A stretch of 32,127 nucleotides of DNA from Rhizobacter sp. (lineage in GTDB: Bacteria; Pseudomonadota; Gammaproteobacteria; Burkholderiales; Burkholderiaceae_C). Below are positions 1 to 12,100 of this stretch, piece by piece (position 1 is the stretch's first letter; every line of letters begins with the position of its first letter). The position numbers were made by a program, and so were the translations under genes. Under the pieces are notes generated by a model. The model did no database searches and had not been told where the DNA came from. It saw only the letters and a list, made by a program, of their open reading frames with translations. Where the stretch lies: assembly GCA_025361845.1 (NCBI GenBank), contig JANYJL010000202.1:1-32127 (forward strand). The letters run 5' to 3'.

Positions 1-1296
1 TCCAACGTGCGCGCCGTGCGCTGCGGCAATGCCCCCGGCAAGATCTTCTCGATCGACACCGACGGCGGCTCCTGGCGCGCTGCGGCCGTGAAGAACGCCA
101 CCGCGTTCAACGCCGCCATCACCGGCGCCGACGCGACGGTCAAGAAGGTTCGCTACCTCGATATCAGCTCCTGCTCGTCGCCGGTGACCGACGCTACCCA
201 TACCGGCACCTTGGCCCTCCCGTGGCTGTGCACGCCGACGACCGGCTTGGCTGCCAAAGTCATCGGCACGGCCCCGGCGAATGCCGCCGTGTTGACCGCT
301 CCGACCGATGTGGACATCGGCTTCTCTGACACCGACCCGGCGCTCTTCGACGGTCTGCCCGGCGTGAGCCTGGGCACCGACAACAATCTCCCTGCCGCCA
401 GTGCGCTGAGCACCTGGACCAAGTTCACGGGCTCGACCGGCAGCGGCGGCACTGTGACGGCTGTCCCGGCCCTGGGTATCGTGTTCGGCATTGCCGCTTC
501 GCGCACCCTGATTCAGGACCTGATGGCGGATCAAGGCATCACCGCGCCCGCGTGCTTCAACGGCGACGGTACCGCCAATCTGTCCCCGACTGCCGCCGAA
601 GCCTGCGCGCCGGTGATCACCCGCGACCAATACCGCTCGATCACTACATCCACTGGTAACCAGCTCAATACTTCGTGGGACAACCTGTTCCGCACAGCTG
701 GCTCGACGCCTGGTCCGATCAACCTGGAGCGCCGCGACTTCGGCTCGGGCACGCAGGCTGTTGCCAACGCCTACTTCCAGGGCGTGGGTTGCACGCCGTA
801 CTACATCGTTCCTGCCAACAGCGGCGACGACCCGGCCATCACCGAAAACAACGCCACCGGCGACGTGCTGACCCGCCTGAGCCTGCCTGGCGTGCGCGCC
901 ATCGGCATCGTCAGCCGCGAGAACACCCCGGTGGCCACGCCGGCTGCTCTCAGCACCAACCAGAACTGGGGCTTCCTGAAGCTGGCCACGGGCGCTGAAA
1001 AGGGTGCGATCGGCGGTCTGAACGGCGGCTATCCGGATTCCGCAGCCGCCTCGCGCGGTCTGTACGACTTCTGGTCGGTCGGCTACGCGTTCAAGAAATC
1101 CAACGAAACGAACGCTGACGTCAACACCATCATGGCCGGCATCACCGCCAGTACCAACATCGGTGTGACCGACGGCGTGTTCCGTCTCGCTGCCGTGACC
1201 ACGGGCACGCGTGGCACGACCGGCAACCCCACGACCGGCACCTGGTACGACAAGAAGGGCATGAGCCTGGTTTGCACCGGCGCTCTGGCGAACTGA
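1..1296 (+). CDS. Secreted PstS/DING-like phosphate-binding-fold protein, 5' end missing
   Basis: The frame is open to the first base, so the true start and signal peptide lie outside the window; the GTG at 7 is only an internal codon. The visible ~431 residues look like a periplasmic-binding-protein fold of the PstS type. A 'DIGFSDTDP' segment (about nt 313-339) resembles the PstS 'DxGASD' stretch, an 'RRDFGSGTQ' loop (about nt 730-756) resembles the PstS phosphate loop 'RSDGSGTT', and an 'AIGIVS' strand follows. At least seven Cys are present, which fits an exported, disulfide-bonded protein rather than a cytoplasmic one. No transporter genes follow; instead a TPS secretion cluster does, as for the DING protein near the P. 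aeruginosa Pdt locus (known from memory). It could be a phosphate scavenger, a DING-type phosphatase or a secreted protein of other ligand. Fold call is fairly secure, function is not. Confidence 0.7.
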   Translation, partial: SNVRAVRCGNAPGKIFSIDTDGGSWRAAAVKNATAFNAAITGADATVKKVRYLDISSCSSPVTDATHTGTLALPWLCTPTTGLAAKVIGTAPANAAVLTAPTDVDIGFSDTDPALFDGLPGVSLGTDNNLPAASALSTWTKFTGSTGSGGTVTAVPALGIVFGIAASRTLIQDLMADQGITAPACFNGDGTANLSPTAAEACAPVITRDQYRSITTSTGNQLNTSWDNLFRTAGSTPGPINLERRDFGSGTQAVANAYFQGVGCTPYYIVPANSGDDPAITENNATGDVLTRLSLPGVRAIGIVSRENTPVATPAALSTNQNWGFLKLATGAEKGAIGGLNGGYPDSAAASRGLYDFWSVGYAFKKSNETNADVNTIMAGITASTNIGVTDGVFRLAAVTTGTRGTTGNPTTGTWYDKKGMSLVCTGALAN

Positions 1297-1348
1297 TCGC
1301 CACAGCTCCAGGCCGGCGGCGCCACACGGGCCGCCGGGCCTGAAATCC

Positions 1349-1383
1349 GGGCCAGTCTGTCGACTCGACAGGCTGGCCTTTCT
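1349..1383 (+). terminator. Rho-independent terminator after the PstS-like gene
   Basis: A long stem pairs 1350-1363 with 1365-1378 (GGCCAGTCTGTCGA against TCGACAGGCTGGCC, one G-T wobble; the innermost bases form the loop) and is followed by TTTCT. A second GC-rich stem (about 1311-1342, GGCCGGCGGC with GCCGCCGGGCC) lies just upstream. The structure separates transcription of the PstS-like gene from the TPS genes that start at 1475. Confidence 0.85.
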
Positions 1384-1474
1384 CGCTTGTCCCGCACCGT
1401 TCTCGCGGTCCACGCGGTGTCGCACGGCTGACGCAATCGCTGCCGATGATCGGTAGTTTTCCAGCTGCACAGCC

Positions 1475-3145
1475 ATGAATTTTCAGAACAACATGACCCG
1501 GGCCTTGCAGACCATCGTGCTCTTGCTCGTCGCATCGACACTCGCGCACGCGCAGCAGGAACCTGCTGCACCCGCCGAGGCCGCATCGGCCGCCAGTGCG
1601 CCCGCCGCCGCAGCGCCCGTCGTCGAAGAGATCAACCTCGACATCCTCGAATTCGTGATCGAAGGCAACACTGTCTTGCCGATCGCCGACATCGAGTTCG
1701 CTGTCACGCCCTTCCTCGGCCCGAACCGGCGTTTCAAGGATGTGGAACTGGCGCGCAAGGCGCTCGAAGACACCTACCAGCGCATCGGCTACCAGACGGT
1801 GTTTGTCGACGTGCCGGAGCAGCGTGTCGACAACGGCGTGATTCGCCTGCGGGTGCTCGAAGGCCGCGTCGAGCGCATGCGCATCACCGGCAACCAGTAT
1901 TTCGCGCACGGCGAAATCCGACGTGTCGCGACCGAGCTGGCCGAGGGCACGGTGCCTGATTTCAACCGCTTGCAAACCCAGCTCGCGCAACTCAACCGCG
2001 GTGGGGATCGCCAGGTGGCACCCGTGCTGCGGCCCGGCCGTACGCCGGGGACCGTCGAAGTGGAACTCGCGGTGAAAGATCGCTCGCCGCTGCACGGCGA
2101 CGTGGAGTTGAACAACCGCGCCGCGCCCTTCACCACGGCCTCGCGGCTGACGGCCTCGGCGCGCTACGACAACCTCTGGCAGCTCCAGCACAGCGTCGGC
2201 ATCACGGTGCAGACCTCGCCGCAAAAGACCAGCGAGGTGCGCCTGCTGGTAGGCAGCTACGTGTGGCCGTTCCCGGAGAGCGGCAACGCGGCCTCGTTCT
2301 ACGCATTGCGATCGAACAGCGAGGTGTCGCTGGTCGGCAGCACCACGGTGCTCGGCGACGCCGCCATTTTTGGCGGACGGTGGATTTTTCCGGTGCGTGA
2401 CAACGGGCCGGCGCAACACTCGTTCAGCGTCGGCTTCGATGTGAAGGATTTCGGCCAGACACGCATCAGTGCCGACACGAACACTGAGCGTGCATCGCCG
2501 CCCATCCGCTACCTGCCGCTGACGGCGGCCTACGCACTCACGCTGCCGCAGCCGGGGCAGATCTGGCAGGCCGGCTTGACGGTCAACACCGCGCCCAGTG
2601 GCCTGCTCGGCAACTCGGACGCCGAATTCCGCCAGCGCCGCAGCGTGGCGCGTGCCGGCTACCTGGCCTGGAAGTTCGAGGGCTCGAACGAATACCTGCT
2701 CACCAAGTCACTCACCAGCTTCGTGAAGATCGATGGCCAGTACAGCCCCGTGCCGCTGATCTCGAACGAGCAGTTCGCGATGGGCGGCGCCGAGAGCGTG
2801 CGTGGCTACCGCGAATCGGAGATCGCCGGCGACCGCGCGTTCCGCGGCTCCGCCGAATTGCGCTACTACCCGATCGGCCAGCCCGGGCCGGAACAGCCGC
2901 TGACGGCCTATGCACTCGGCTTCTTCGAGGCCGGCCGCGTCTGGCTCGTCGAGCCGCTCGGGCCGCAAGCCGCGCGCAGCAGCATCGCCTCGTTCGGCTT
3001 CGGTTTGCGTGTTCAGGGCTGGCGCGGGTTCAGGGTGTCGGCCGATCTCGCGCGTGCATTGCGCAACGGGCTGGTCGGTGCGTCGGGGCCGGTCACGCGC
3101 CAGGGCGATTGGCGTGCCTTGCTCAGCGCCGGCTTTTCGTTCTGA
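1475..3145 (+). CDS. TpsB two-partner-secretion outer-membrane pore (FhaC/ShlB family)
   Basis: A 556-residue member of the Omp85/TpsB superfamily, which moves one cognate exoprotein across the outer membrane. A signal peptide ends near AHAQQ (residues ~24-28), followed by an Ala/Pro-rich linker (~29-50). A POTRA domain starts near 'ILEFVIEGNTVLP', a second POTRA-like half has 'MRITGNQYF', and the C-terminal half is a beta-barrel. The conserved lid-lock motif of the family is visible as V442-R443-G444-Y445 in 'GGAESVRGYRESE', and the chain ends in Phe as expected for BAM substrates. The ATG at 1475 has no clear ribosome binding site; ATG 1493 is an alternative. The TpsA gene starts 38 bases downstream, so pore and cargo are very probably an exclusive pair. 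No promoter is obvious in the 91 bases after the terminator. Confidence 0.93.
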   Translation: MNFQNNMTRALQTIVLLLVASTLAHAQQEPAAPAEAASAASAPAAAAPVVEEINLDILEFVIEGNTVLPIADIEFAVTPFLGPNRRFKDVELARKALEDTYQRIGYQTVFVDVPEQRVDNGVIRLRVLEGRVERMRITGNQYFAHGEIRRVATELAEGTVPDFNRLQTQLAQLNRGGDRQVAPVLRPGRTPGTVEVELAVKDRSPLHGDVELNNRAAPFTTASRLTASARYDNLWQLQHSVGITVQTSPQKTSEVRLLVGSYVWPFPESGNAASFYALRSNSEVSLVGSTTVLGDAAIFGGRWIFPVRDNGPAQHSFSVGFDVKDFGQTRISADTNTERASPPIRYLPLTAAYALTLPQPGQIWQAGLTVNTAPSGLLGNSDAEFRQRRSVARAGYLAWKFEGSNEYLLTKSLTSFVKIDGQYSPVPLISNEQFAMGGAESVRGYRESEIAGDRAFRGSAELRYYPIGQPGPEQPLTAYALGFFEAGRVWLVEPLGPQAARSSIASFGFGLRVQGWRGFRVSADLARALRNGLVGASGPVTRQGDWRALLSAGFSF

Positions 3146-3183
3146 TTGTTGATTCTGATTTGTCGATTCGAGGCAGCACCACC

Positions 3184-6100
3184 ATGACCACAACCCGCCG
3201 CACCGCCCGCCGCGCCGATCCGTTCCGCCCCACGCCGGTGGCCCTGGCAGTGTCGATGGCGCTCGGCTTCCTGCCGACGGCCACCCTGGCGCAAAGCAAT
3301 GCGGCGCTGCCCGTCGGCTGCGCGGCCACACCCACCGCCTGCGGCGGCCGCGCCTTCGACCCGAGCAAGGCCGGCAACGCGCCCGTGCTCACCGCACCGA
3401 ACCTGTTGACGGTGAACCAGGGCACAGCCACGTCCGCCATCTACAACTGGCAGAGCTTCAACATCGGCAAGGGCAACACGGTGCAGTTCCTGCAGTCGGG
3501 CCCGAACGCGGTGGCGCTCAACCGCATCTTCGACAACAACACCAGCACGATCGACGGTGCGCTCAAGGCGAATGGCCAGATCTACCTGCTCAACCCGAAC
3601 GGCATCATCTTCGGTGGCAATGCGCGCATCGATGTCGGCGGCCTGATCGCCTCGACGCTCAACACCGCCGACAGCCGTGTCACCCGCGGCCTGTTGACCG
3701 AGACCTCGGACAAGGCCGTGTTCTTCAAGGACCCGGACTTCGCCGCGACGGCTGGGGTGGCCGATGCCGGCACGATCCGCGTGCTGCCCGGTGCCCAGCT
3801 CTACGCCGCCGGCCGGGACGAAAAGGGCACGATCGTCAGCGCCGGCCGCATCTTCCTGTTCGCACCCGACGTGGCCAATGGCGGCGACATCAAGGTGGAC
3901 GGCGGCGGCCAGGTGATCCTTGCGGCGGGCAACAAGGTCTACCTCGGCAGCACCACCGACACGACCCTGCGTGGCCTGCTCGTCGAGGTGGCGGACGGCG
4001 TGAAGGTCGAGAACGGCGGAACCATCAGCACCACGCGCGGCAACATCACGATGATGGGCCTGGCGGTCAAGCAGGCGGGCACGCTGACGGCCACTTCGGC
4101 GATCCGTGAGAACGGCAGCATCCGGCTCATCGCGCGCGAAACCTCGGCCGCACCCGATCGCAATCTCAACCCGGTCGATACCCTGTCGGCCGCGGCAAAG
4201 ACCGGTGTGGTCGACATCGTGTCCGGTTCGAACACCCGTGTCGTACTTGACAGCAGCGATGCCGGAACGGCCGCGCTGAACGACAGCAACGCGGCAGCCG
4301 CCCGTTCGCGCATCAACATCGAAGGCGGTGCCGTGAACATCGGTGTCGACGCTGGCGCCGCCGTCGGAGTCGCACGTGTCGAAGCCCGCGGTGGCGACAT
4401 CACGATCGCGGCCCGTGCCGACGTGAGCACGGCGGCCTATGCCGTCGGCGATACCAGCGTCTCGAAGCCGGCACTGCTGGGCCAAGAGAACGCCAGCGCC
4501 ATCGTCAACCTCGGCAGCAACGCGGTGATCGATGCCTCGGGCCTGACCGGCGTGAACGTCGACGGCTCGCGCAACTTCATCTACATCGAGCGCCTGACCT
4601 CGACCGACATGCGCGACACGCCTTTGCAGCGCGACGGCTTCCTGCGCGGGCAGGGTGTCTACATGAACGTGGCGCTCGACCACGCCTTCATCGACAACAG
4701 CGGCCGCCGTGCCGCCGTCGCCGGCACGCAAGCCGAGCGCAATGCCGCCGGCGGCAACGTGGCGCTGCGTGCCGAGGGTGCGGTCAACGTGGCACAGGGC
4801 GCGGTGGTCGATGTGTCGGGTGGCAGCGCCGTCACCAGCGCAGGGGTCGGGCGCACCTCGCAACTCATCACCGCGAGCGGGCGCGTGGTCGATATCGGTA
4901 ATGCCTCGGCCACCCAGGTCTACACCGGCTTTGCCGACAAGGTGGTGGTCGCCATCAGCTCGCCCGACGAAGGCATCGAGGTCTCGAAAACCTACGAGGC
5001 ACCGAAGATCAGTGCGGTGGGCGGCTTCACGTCGGGTACGGCGGCAGGCTCGGTCGAAATCACAGCACCGCGCGGGCTGCTCCAGGGCACGCTGCTGGCA
5101 CGCACGAGTGTGCAGCCGCAGCAAGGTTCGGCACCGCCGGCCGGCGGCGAACTGCGCATCGGCAGCGCGAACAACGGCCAGACGCTCGACCAGCAGACCT
5201 ACCTGCAACGGGCCAGCGTGATCCTCGGCAACGATGCCGCGGCCTTGCGCGGCGGGCTCACCGAGGCGCAGCAGGCGCGCAGCATCGTGGTCGATACCGA
5301 CCAGCTGCGGGGCAACGGGTTCAGCCGCTTCAACGTGGTGAGCGACGGCCGCATCGAACAGGCCGCGCGCAGCGCGCTCGACCTCGGCGTCGGCGGCGAG
5401 TTCAGCGCCCAGGGCAACCAGGTGGCGGTCAACTCGAACATCACTGCGTCGGGCGGGCGCATCTTCATCGCCGAACGTCCGGTCACCGACACGCTGGACA
5501 GCAGCCCGTCCAGCCCGCGCCGCGATGAACTCGCGGGCGAGCTGGCACTGAGCCCGCTGCGCGGCAGCGTGAGCGTGGCCAGCGGCGTGCAGCTCAGCAC
5601 CGCCGGGCGCTGGACGAACGAGTCGCGCTTGCCGCCCTCGCAGGCCGGGCAGCAGGCGCTGGCGCTCAACGGCGGCAGCATCGCGGTGTCGGGCCGCAAC
5701 GTCGATGTGTCGAACGCCAGTTTCGATGTGTCAGCCGGCGCCGCGGCCACGGTTGGCGGCAGCGTGCGTGGTGGCACCGGTGGCAACCTGAGCCTGGGCG
5801 CGGTGTCCACCGACACGGCGAGCCCGGCCCGCCTGAACCTCGGCGACGGGTTTGCCGAACGCATTGCCGGGTTCGGCGTGAGTTCCAGCGGCAGCCTCGC
5901 GATCACCGCGCCCGATGCCTTGGTGCTGGCCGGCACCGCGCCGGCCAGCGGCACGGCGACCTGGCTCGACACCACCACGCTGGGCACACGCGGCTTCACG
6001 AACTACAGCTTCAGCGCGCCGAACATCGTCACGGTCGCGGCGGGCACGACGTTCCGCCCCGAGACCCGTGTGCTCCTGCCCACCGCGGCGCTGTCGGCCG

Positions 6101-9100
6101 CGGCGTCGTCGGCGCGCCTGCTCGATGTGTTGCAAGCGCAACTTGTTTTGCCCACTCAGCAGAAGCCGGCGCAGATCACGCTGCGCACGACGAACCTCGT
6201 CGGCGGGACGACCGCGGTCGAGGCCGGCGCCGTGGTCGATGCCGGCGTGCAAGGCAAGCTCACGGTCACCGGCGGGCAACGCACGCAGGTCGATGGCAGC
6301 CTGATCGCACGGGCCGGCAGCGTGGCCGTGGGTCTGGCCGAACGCGGAAGCACGTCGCTGACAGCCGCACAGTTCGCCGATCGGGTCACCGAGATCGGCG
6401 CGAGTGGGCGCATCGATGTTTCGGGCATCAGCCGTGTTGTCGCCGCCATCGATGGCCGGCGCAGTGGCGATGTGCTCGATGCAGGTCGGGTCGATCTGAG
6501 CGCCGCGGCCGGCACGCTGAATGTCGCCAGTGGCGCACTGATCAGTGCGCGCGGTGCGCTCGACCAGGTCACGCCGCGTGGCGAGGCCGCGGCCTCGCAG
6601 ACGGTGGCTTCGGCGGGCGGCACGGTCACCCTGTCGGGCGACCAAGGGTTGTTCATCGGCCAGAACGACAGCCAGAGCGTGATCGACGCCCATGGCGGCG
6701 ATGCGAGTGCGAATGGGGGGCGCCTGTCGGTGCGCCTGAAGTTGGCGGACGTGCTGGACAACGCGGCCTTCCCGGATGCGGCGGCGAACCTGAAGCTGCC
6801 ACGCCAATTGCAGATCGACACCACCGCGGCCACGGTGCCTGCCGCCGGTGCGCCGTTCGATGCGGCCACCTACGCCGGCAAGGGCCAGGTCACGACCGCC
6901 CTCATCAACGACAGCGGCTTCGATCAGGTCTGGCTCGCGAGTTCGAATGCAATCAGCTTCGGCCACGAGGGCAGCGCCGCTGCGGCGCCGCGTGTCGAAC
7001 TCGCCACGCGGGGTTTGCTGTCGCTCGAAGCGCGCCAGATCGTCGGCCTCGGCAACAGCACGCTCGCACTCGATGCGCCCTATGTGTCGATCGGTTCCGG
7101 CAAGGCGAGTGTGGCCGGCGCGGCCGCCAGCCCCGGCCCGCGCGGCGTTGTCGCGACGAGCGGCCTGGCCTCGTTGGAGGTGAAGGCGCGCGACATCGAT
7201 CTGGTTGGCAACATCGCGCTGCAAGGCATCGGCCAGGCCACGCTGGCCGCGCGTGCCGATCTGCGCGGCCAGTATGTGGCTCTGGGCGATGACGGTTCGG
7301 CGAGCGCGCGTTTCAGTGTCGGCGGCAACCTGCGCATCGAAGCGGCCCAGGTGTCGCCCGCGACCTTGACGAACTTCACGCTGGAATCCACCGCGCCGCT
7401 GGATGCGGTGGGTGAGGGCCGCATCGTCATCGCGCGGCCCGCCGCGGACACCGGCAAACCGCTCGCGCCGTTGTCGGCAGGCGGCCAGTTGATGGTGAAG
7501 GCGAACGACATCCAGATCGATGGCCGCTTGACCGCGCCCTTCGGTGCGATCGACCTGCAAGGCGCTCGCAGCGTGGTCGCGTCGCGCACCGCCGAGCTGT
7601 CGGTCGCGGGTCAGGGGGTCGTGCCCTTCGGCAGCGTCGCCAGCGGCGCACGCTGGACCTACAGCGGCGGCGGTGCGCCGGTCGATGTGGCGAGCGCGAC
7701 GGCGGTCAATCTGCCGGACAAATCGGTGCGCATCAGCGCGCCGACGGTCGACCTGCAAGCGGGCTCCAGCGTGGACGTGTCCGGCGGCGGCCACCTGCTG
7801 GCCACCGAGTTCGTGGCGGGCCCGGGCGGCTCGTTCGACGTGACGAAGAACTTCCCCGAACTGCGCAACGGCGTGGCGCTGCGCAATGCCTTGTTCGCCT
7901 TGCTGCCGAGCCGCGGCACGGCGATCGCCGCCTACGACCCGCAGATGTACGTCGGCGATACCACTGGCGGCCTGAACCTGAACGGCGCCGCTGCCGACGC
8001 GGGTGTGTTCCGCATCGGCCAGACGATCACCATCGCGGCCGGCAGTGGCATCCCCGCCGGCACCTACACCGTGCTGCCCGCGGGCTACGCGGTGCTGCCC
8101 GGCGCTTATGCACTGCAGCCGGTCAGCGGCACCACGGATCTGTTGCCCGGCACCGTGGTCAACGAAGCCGCTGGCACCGTTGTCGTCGCCGGCAAACTGG
8201 GTTTTGCCGACGCGGGAACGCAGGCCTCGCGCTGGAGCGGCTACCGCGTCTACAACGGCGCGCAGTTCCGCAAGCTGGCCGAGTTGAAAGAGTACGACGG
8301 CGATGTGTTCACCGCACCGTTCGCATCGGCACTCGGTGTGTCGCAGCGCCTGGCGAAAGACGCTGGCGCACTTGCCATCGGTGCCGACAGCCTGCGTCTG
8401 GCCGGCAACTTCAAGACCGCGGCGGCGAGTGGCGGGCGCGGGGTCGATGCGTCGATCTCGGCACCGCACATCGAGGTCAGCGATGCGGCCGTGGCCGCGG
8501 CCGGCGCACCGAGCGATACCTTGACGCTGGCCGCCGCGCAGCTCAACGACTGGAAGGCCGAGACCCTGGTTCTCGGCGCGGTGGCTACGCGGAGTTCGAC
8601 CGACGACGCCACCCTCGATCTCATGCGCCCGGCCCAGAGCGTGACCTTGCTCGGCGCGGCCAGCGTGCGCGCGGGCGAGGTCATCCTCGCGGCGAGCGAC
8701 ACCGTCTCCACCGGCATCGGTGCGGCGGTGGAAAGCACGAGCGCGGCACCTGCCACCCGTCAGCTGAATGCCAGCGGCGACGGTGCCCTGCTGTGGGTGA
8801 GCGCCAGCAACAGCGAGGCGCTCGGCTTCACGCGCAGCGGCGCGTCGTTACCGGCCGACGACACGACGAAGGGCACGCTCGCGCTCGGCATCGGCACAAC
8901 GCTCGCCGGCGCCAACGGCGCGGCGCGGCGCGCCGGCAATGTCGTGTTCGACGGCACCCGCGCGCAGACCTACGGCAGTGGCCTCGACATCCGAGCTGAC
9001 GCCATCAGCCTCTCGGGCTCGACCGTGAACATCGGCGACGTTCCCGTGGGCACGGCCGGCCTGAACATCGATGCGGCCTTGCTCGCTGCGCTGGGCAGCG

Positions 9101-12100
9101 CAAGCCGGCTCACGCTCACCAGCGCGGGCGGTTTCAGCAGCTTCGGCACGGCGGCAATTGGCGGCAGCGACGCGGGCGGCCAACCCACGCTCGACTTGCT
9201 GCGTCTGCGCGGCCAGGGCATCCAGGGCACGGGGTCGGAGACCGACAGCGTGATCCTCACCGCGCGCAACATCGTGCTCGACAACAGTGGCGCGGCCACG
9301 CTCGGCGCGCCGACCGATGGCACCGGCAGCGGCACCCTGCAAGTGCGTGCGCTGCGCGACGCCGCTGCACCCCAGCGCACCGGCAACATCGGCGTGGCGG
9401 GCAGTTTCGCGAGCAGCGGCTTCGGCACGACTGTGCTGGAAGCCGGCAGCGACCTGCGCTTCACCGGCGCCGTGGCGGCCACGTCGGCGTATGACGCCGG
9501 CAGCGCGAAGCTCGATGTCGATGCCGCGCGCATCACCGCCGACCGCGGTGTGCATGCGGTGCTGCGCACGACCGGCAACCTGGCCGTGACCGCGAGCGGA
9601 ACGGCACCTGTTGCGCGGACACAGGAGGCTGGCGCGACGCTCGCACTGAGCGCTGCCGCGGTCGACTTCGGCGGGCGCATCAGCCTGCCCGGCGGCGTGG
9701 TGGCGATCAACGCGACCGGGTCGGCTGCCGCCGACAACATCACGCTGCGCAGCGGCTCGGTCATCGACGCCGCCGGGCAGACCCAGCGCTTCGGGCCGAG
9801 CGGTGGTGCGACGACGGCCGACCTCTCGGCCGGTGCCGTGTCGTTGCACAGCGCGGCCGGCTCGGTGCTGGCGCAAAGCGGCAGCGTGATCGACCTCGCC
9901 GGTGCCGGGCGCGACGGCGATGCGGGCAGCCTCGACATCGGCGCAGCGGCGGGCGCGGCGCGCCTGCAAGGTGAGTTGCGCATCGCACCGGGCAGCGCGG
10001 CGCGCGGTGCCGAAGTGGCCATCGACGCGAAGACGCTCGCCAACCTGGCCGAGATCGCGGCGGCCTTGAACAGTGGCAGCGCCAACACCGCGGCACAAAG
10101 CATCGACCTGCGGGCGCGCGAGGGTGACCTCGTCGTCGGCACGAGCGACACCTTGCGCGCCGCCCGCATTACCCTCGCAGCCGACGGCGGCGCGGGGCCG
10201 AGCGACGGTTCGGTGCGCATCGCTGGCCGGCTGGAGGCCAACGGGGCCGCCACGGGTGCCGGCAACGGCGGTCGCGTGCAGGCCTACGCGCGCAACCAGA
10301 TCGAGGTGAGCGGCACGATCGACGCCCACGCACGTGCGCTGGGGGACGGTGTTGCCGACGGCGGGCAGGTGTCGCTGTCGGCGCGCATCACGAACGATGC
10401 AGCGGCGCCGCAGGGGCTGGACGCCGTCGTATTGCAGTCGAGCGCACGCATCGATGTGGCGGGCCGCTCGTCTTCCACGCAGCAGGCCGTCGACGGGCAG
10501 GTGACCTTGCGGGCGCGCAGCGTCGGCGACAACGATGTCGCAGTGGCGTTCTTGCCGGGCGGCGTCGTGAAGGGCGGCAAGACCATCGTGGAAGGCGTGG
10601 TGTTGCAGGAGCTGACGGGCAACCAGACGCTGACCACGTTGGCTGCCCAGCAAGCGCAGTTGCAGGCGTACATGAGCAACGCGAACCGCGCTGCGATGAC
10701 GGCGCGCCTGACGGCCGGCGGCCTACCCGCCGACGCACTGAGCCTGCGCGCCGGATTGGAGATTCGCACCCCGGGCAACCTGACGCTGAACTCGGAACTC
10801 AACTTCGCGAGCAAGGCAGCCGACGGCAGCTACAACTGGCGCTACGGCGGCAGCGACCTGGCCACCAGCGCGCCCGGGGCGCTGACCTTGCGGGCGGGCG
10901 GCAACCTGGCCTTGAACGAAAGCATCAGCGACGGTTTTGCCAGCGCTGCGACCTCGGCCGCGGTGTTCGCAACGGGCGACAGCTGGCGTTACGCCTTCAC
11001 CGCGGGCAGCGATCTCTCGGCCGCCAACGCCCGGCAGACCGCAGCTACCGGCGTCGGCACACTGAGTGTCGGCAAGACTACCGACAGCACCGTGCTGGGC
11101 GCGGTGATCCGCACCGGCACGGGCTCGATCTCGATGGACGCAGCGCGCGACGTGGTGCTGCAGAACAACTCCGCGAGCCTGACCTCGACGCGCCAGGGGC
11201 AGGTCGTCTACACCGCGGGCGTACAGGTGCCAGTCACCGAAATCGCGAACGGCACGTTTCCGACACCGCGTGCGGCGATCAACCCGGTGCTGACGAGCGG
11301 CGGGGGTGACCTCGACGTGCGCGCGGGCGGCGACATCAACGGGGCGAGCCAGAACGACAGCATCGGCAGCACCCAGTCGGTGTCGGAGTGGCTGTGGCGC
11401 GGCGGCCTTGGGACCGACGCTTCACCTTCGGTGCAGTGGGTCAACTTCAGCCAGTTCCAGCAGGGCCTCGGCGCGCTGGGCGGCGGCAACCTGACGCTGC
11501 GGGCGCAGGGCGACATCAGCCGCGTTGGTGCGAGCGTTGCGTCGACCGGCTACGTCGCCGGCGCTGTCTTGCGGAACTACAGCAGTGGCGATCTCGACGT
11601 GCGCGCCGAAGGCGCCGTGAAGCAGGGCATCTACTACGCCGAGGCCGGCAACTTCGATCTGCGCGCCGCGCGCATGCTGGGCAACGGCGACGGCAACTTC
11701 ACCGGCACCACGCGGCTCGCGCAAGGCAGCAACTCGGTCGACGTGCAGGTGCGCGAGCAGGCCGAGCTGAGCGCACCGTTCAATCCGACCGCGTACGCGC
11801 CGGCGAAGTTGATGTTCCCGGCGAACGCGACCGACGACTACCGAACCACCTACTTCACCTACGCGCCCGACTCGCGTTTCAGTGCGCGTGTGGCGGCCGG
11901 CGATTTGTCGGTGTCGTCCGTGAGCGCGGCGGTTTCGACGCAATTGCAGACGGACGCAAACCGCAACGTCTTCGCGCCCTACGTCGCACCGAGTGTCGAC
12001 CTCGTGGCCTTCGGCGGCGGGCTCACGTCCAACACGCTGCAACTCAGCCCGGCGGCAGCGGGCAACCTCAAGGTGCTGGCCGATGGCGACATCCGCAGCT

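Noticed and set aside
1443-1453. Small palindrome CCGATGATCGG before tpsB as an operator
   Set aside because: Only five paired bases each side, no promoter elements around it and no match to a known site.
1384-1474. Pho box or ECF-sigma promoter before tpsB, expected from the Pdt comparison
   Set aside because: No CTGTCA-like direct repeats and no convincing -35/-10 pair were seen in the 91 bases.
3013-5208. A 731-codon open frame on the minus strand inside tpsB/tpsA, and similar ones at 5731-8469, 8848-10653 and 14197-16017
   Set aside because: They are antisense to clearly coding sequence in high-GC DNA, are rich in Arg/Ala/His/Asp of the kind produced by reversed GC-rich codons, and show no family motifs.
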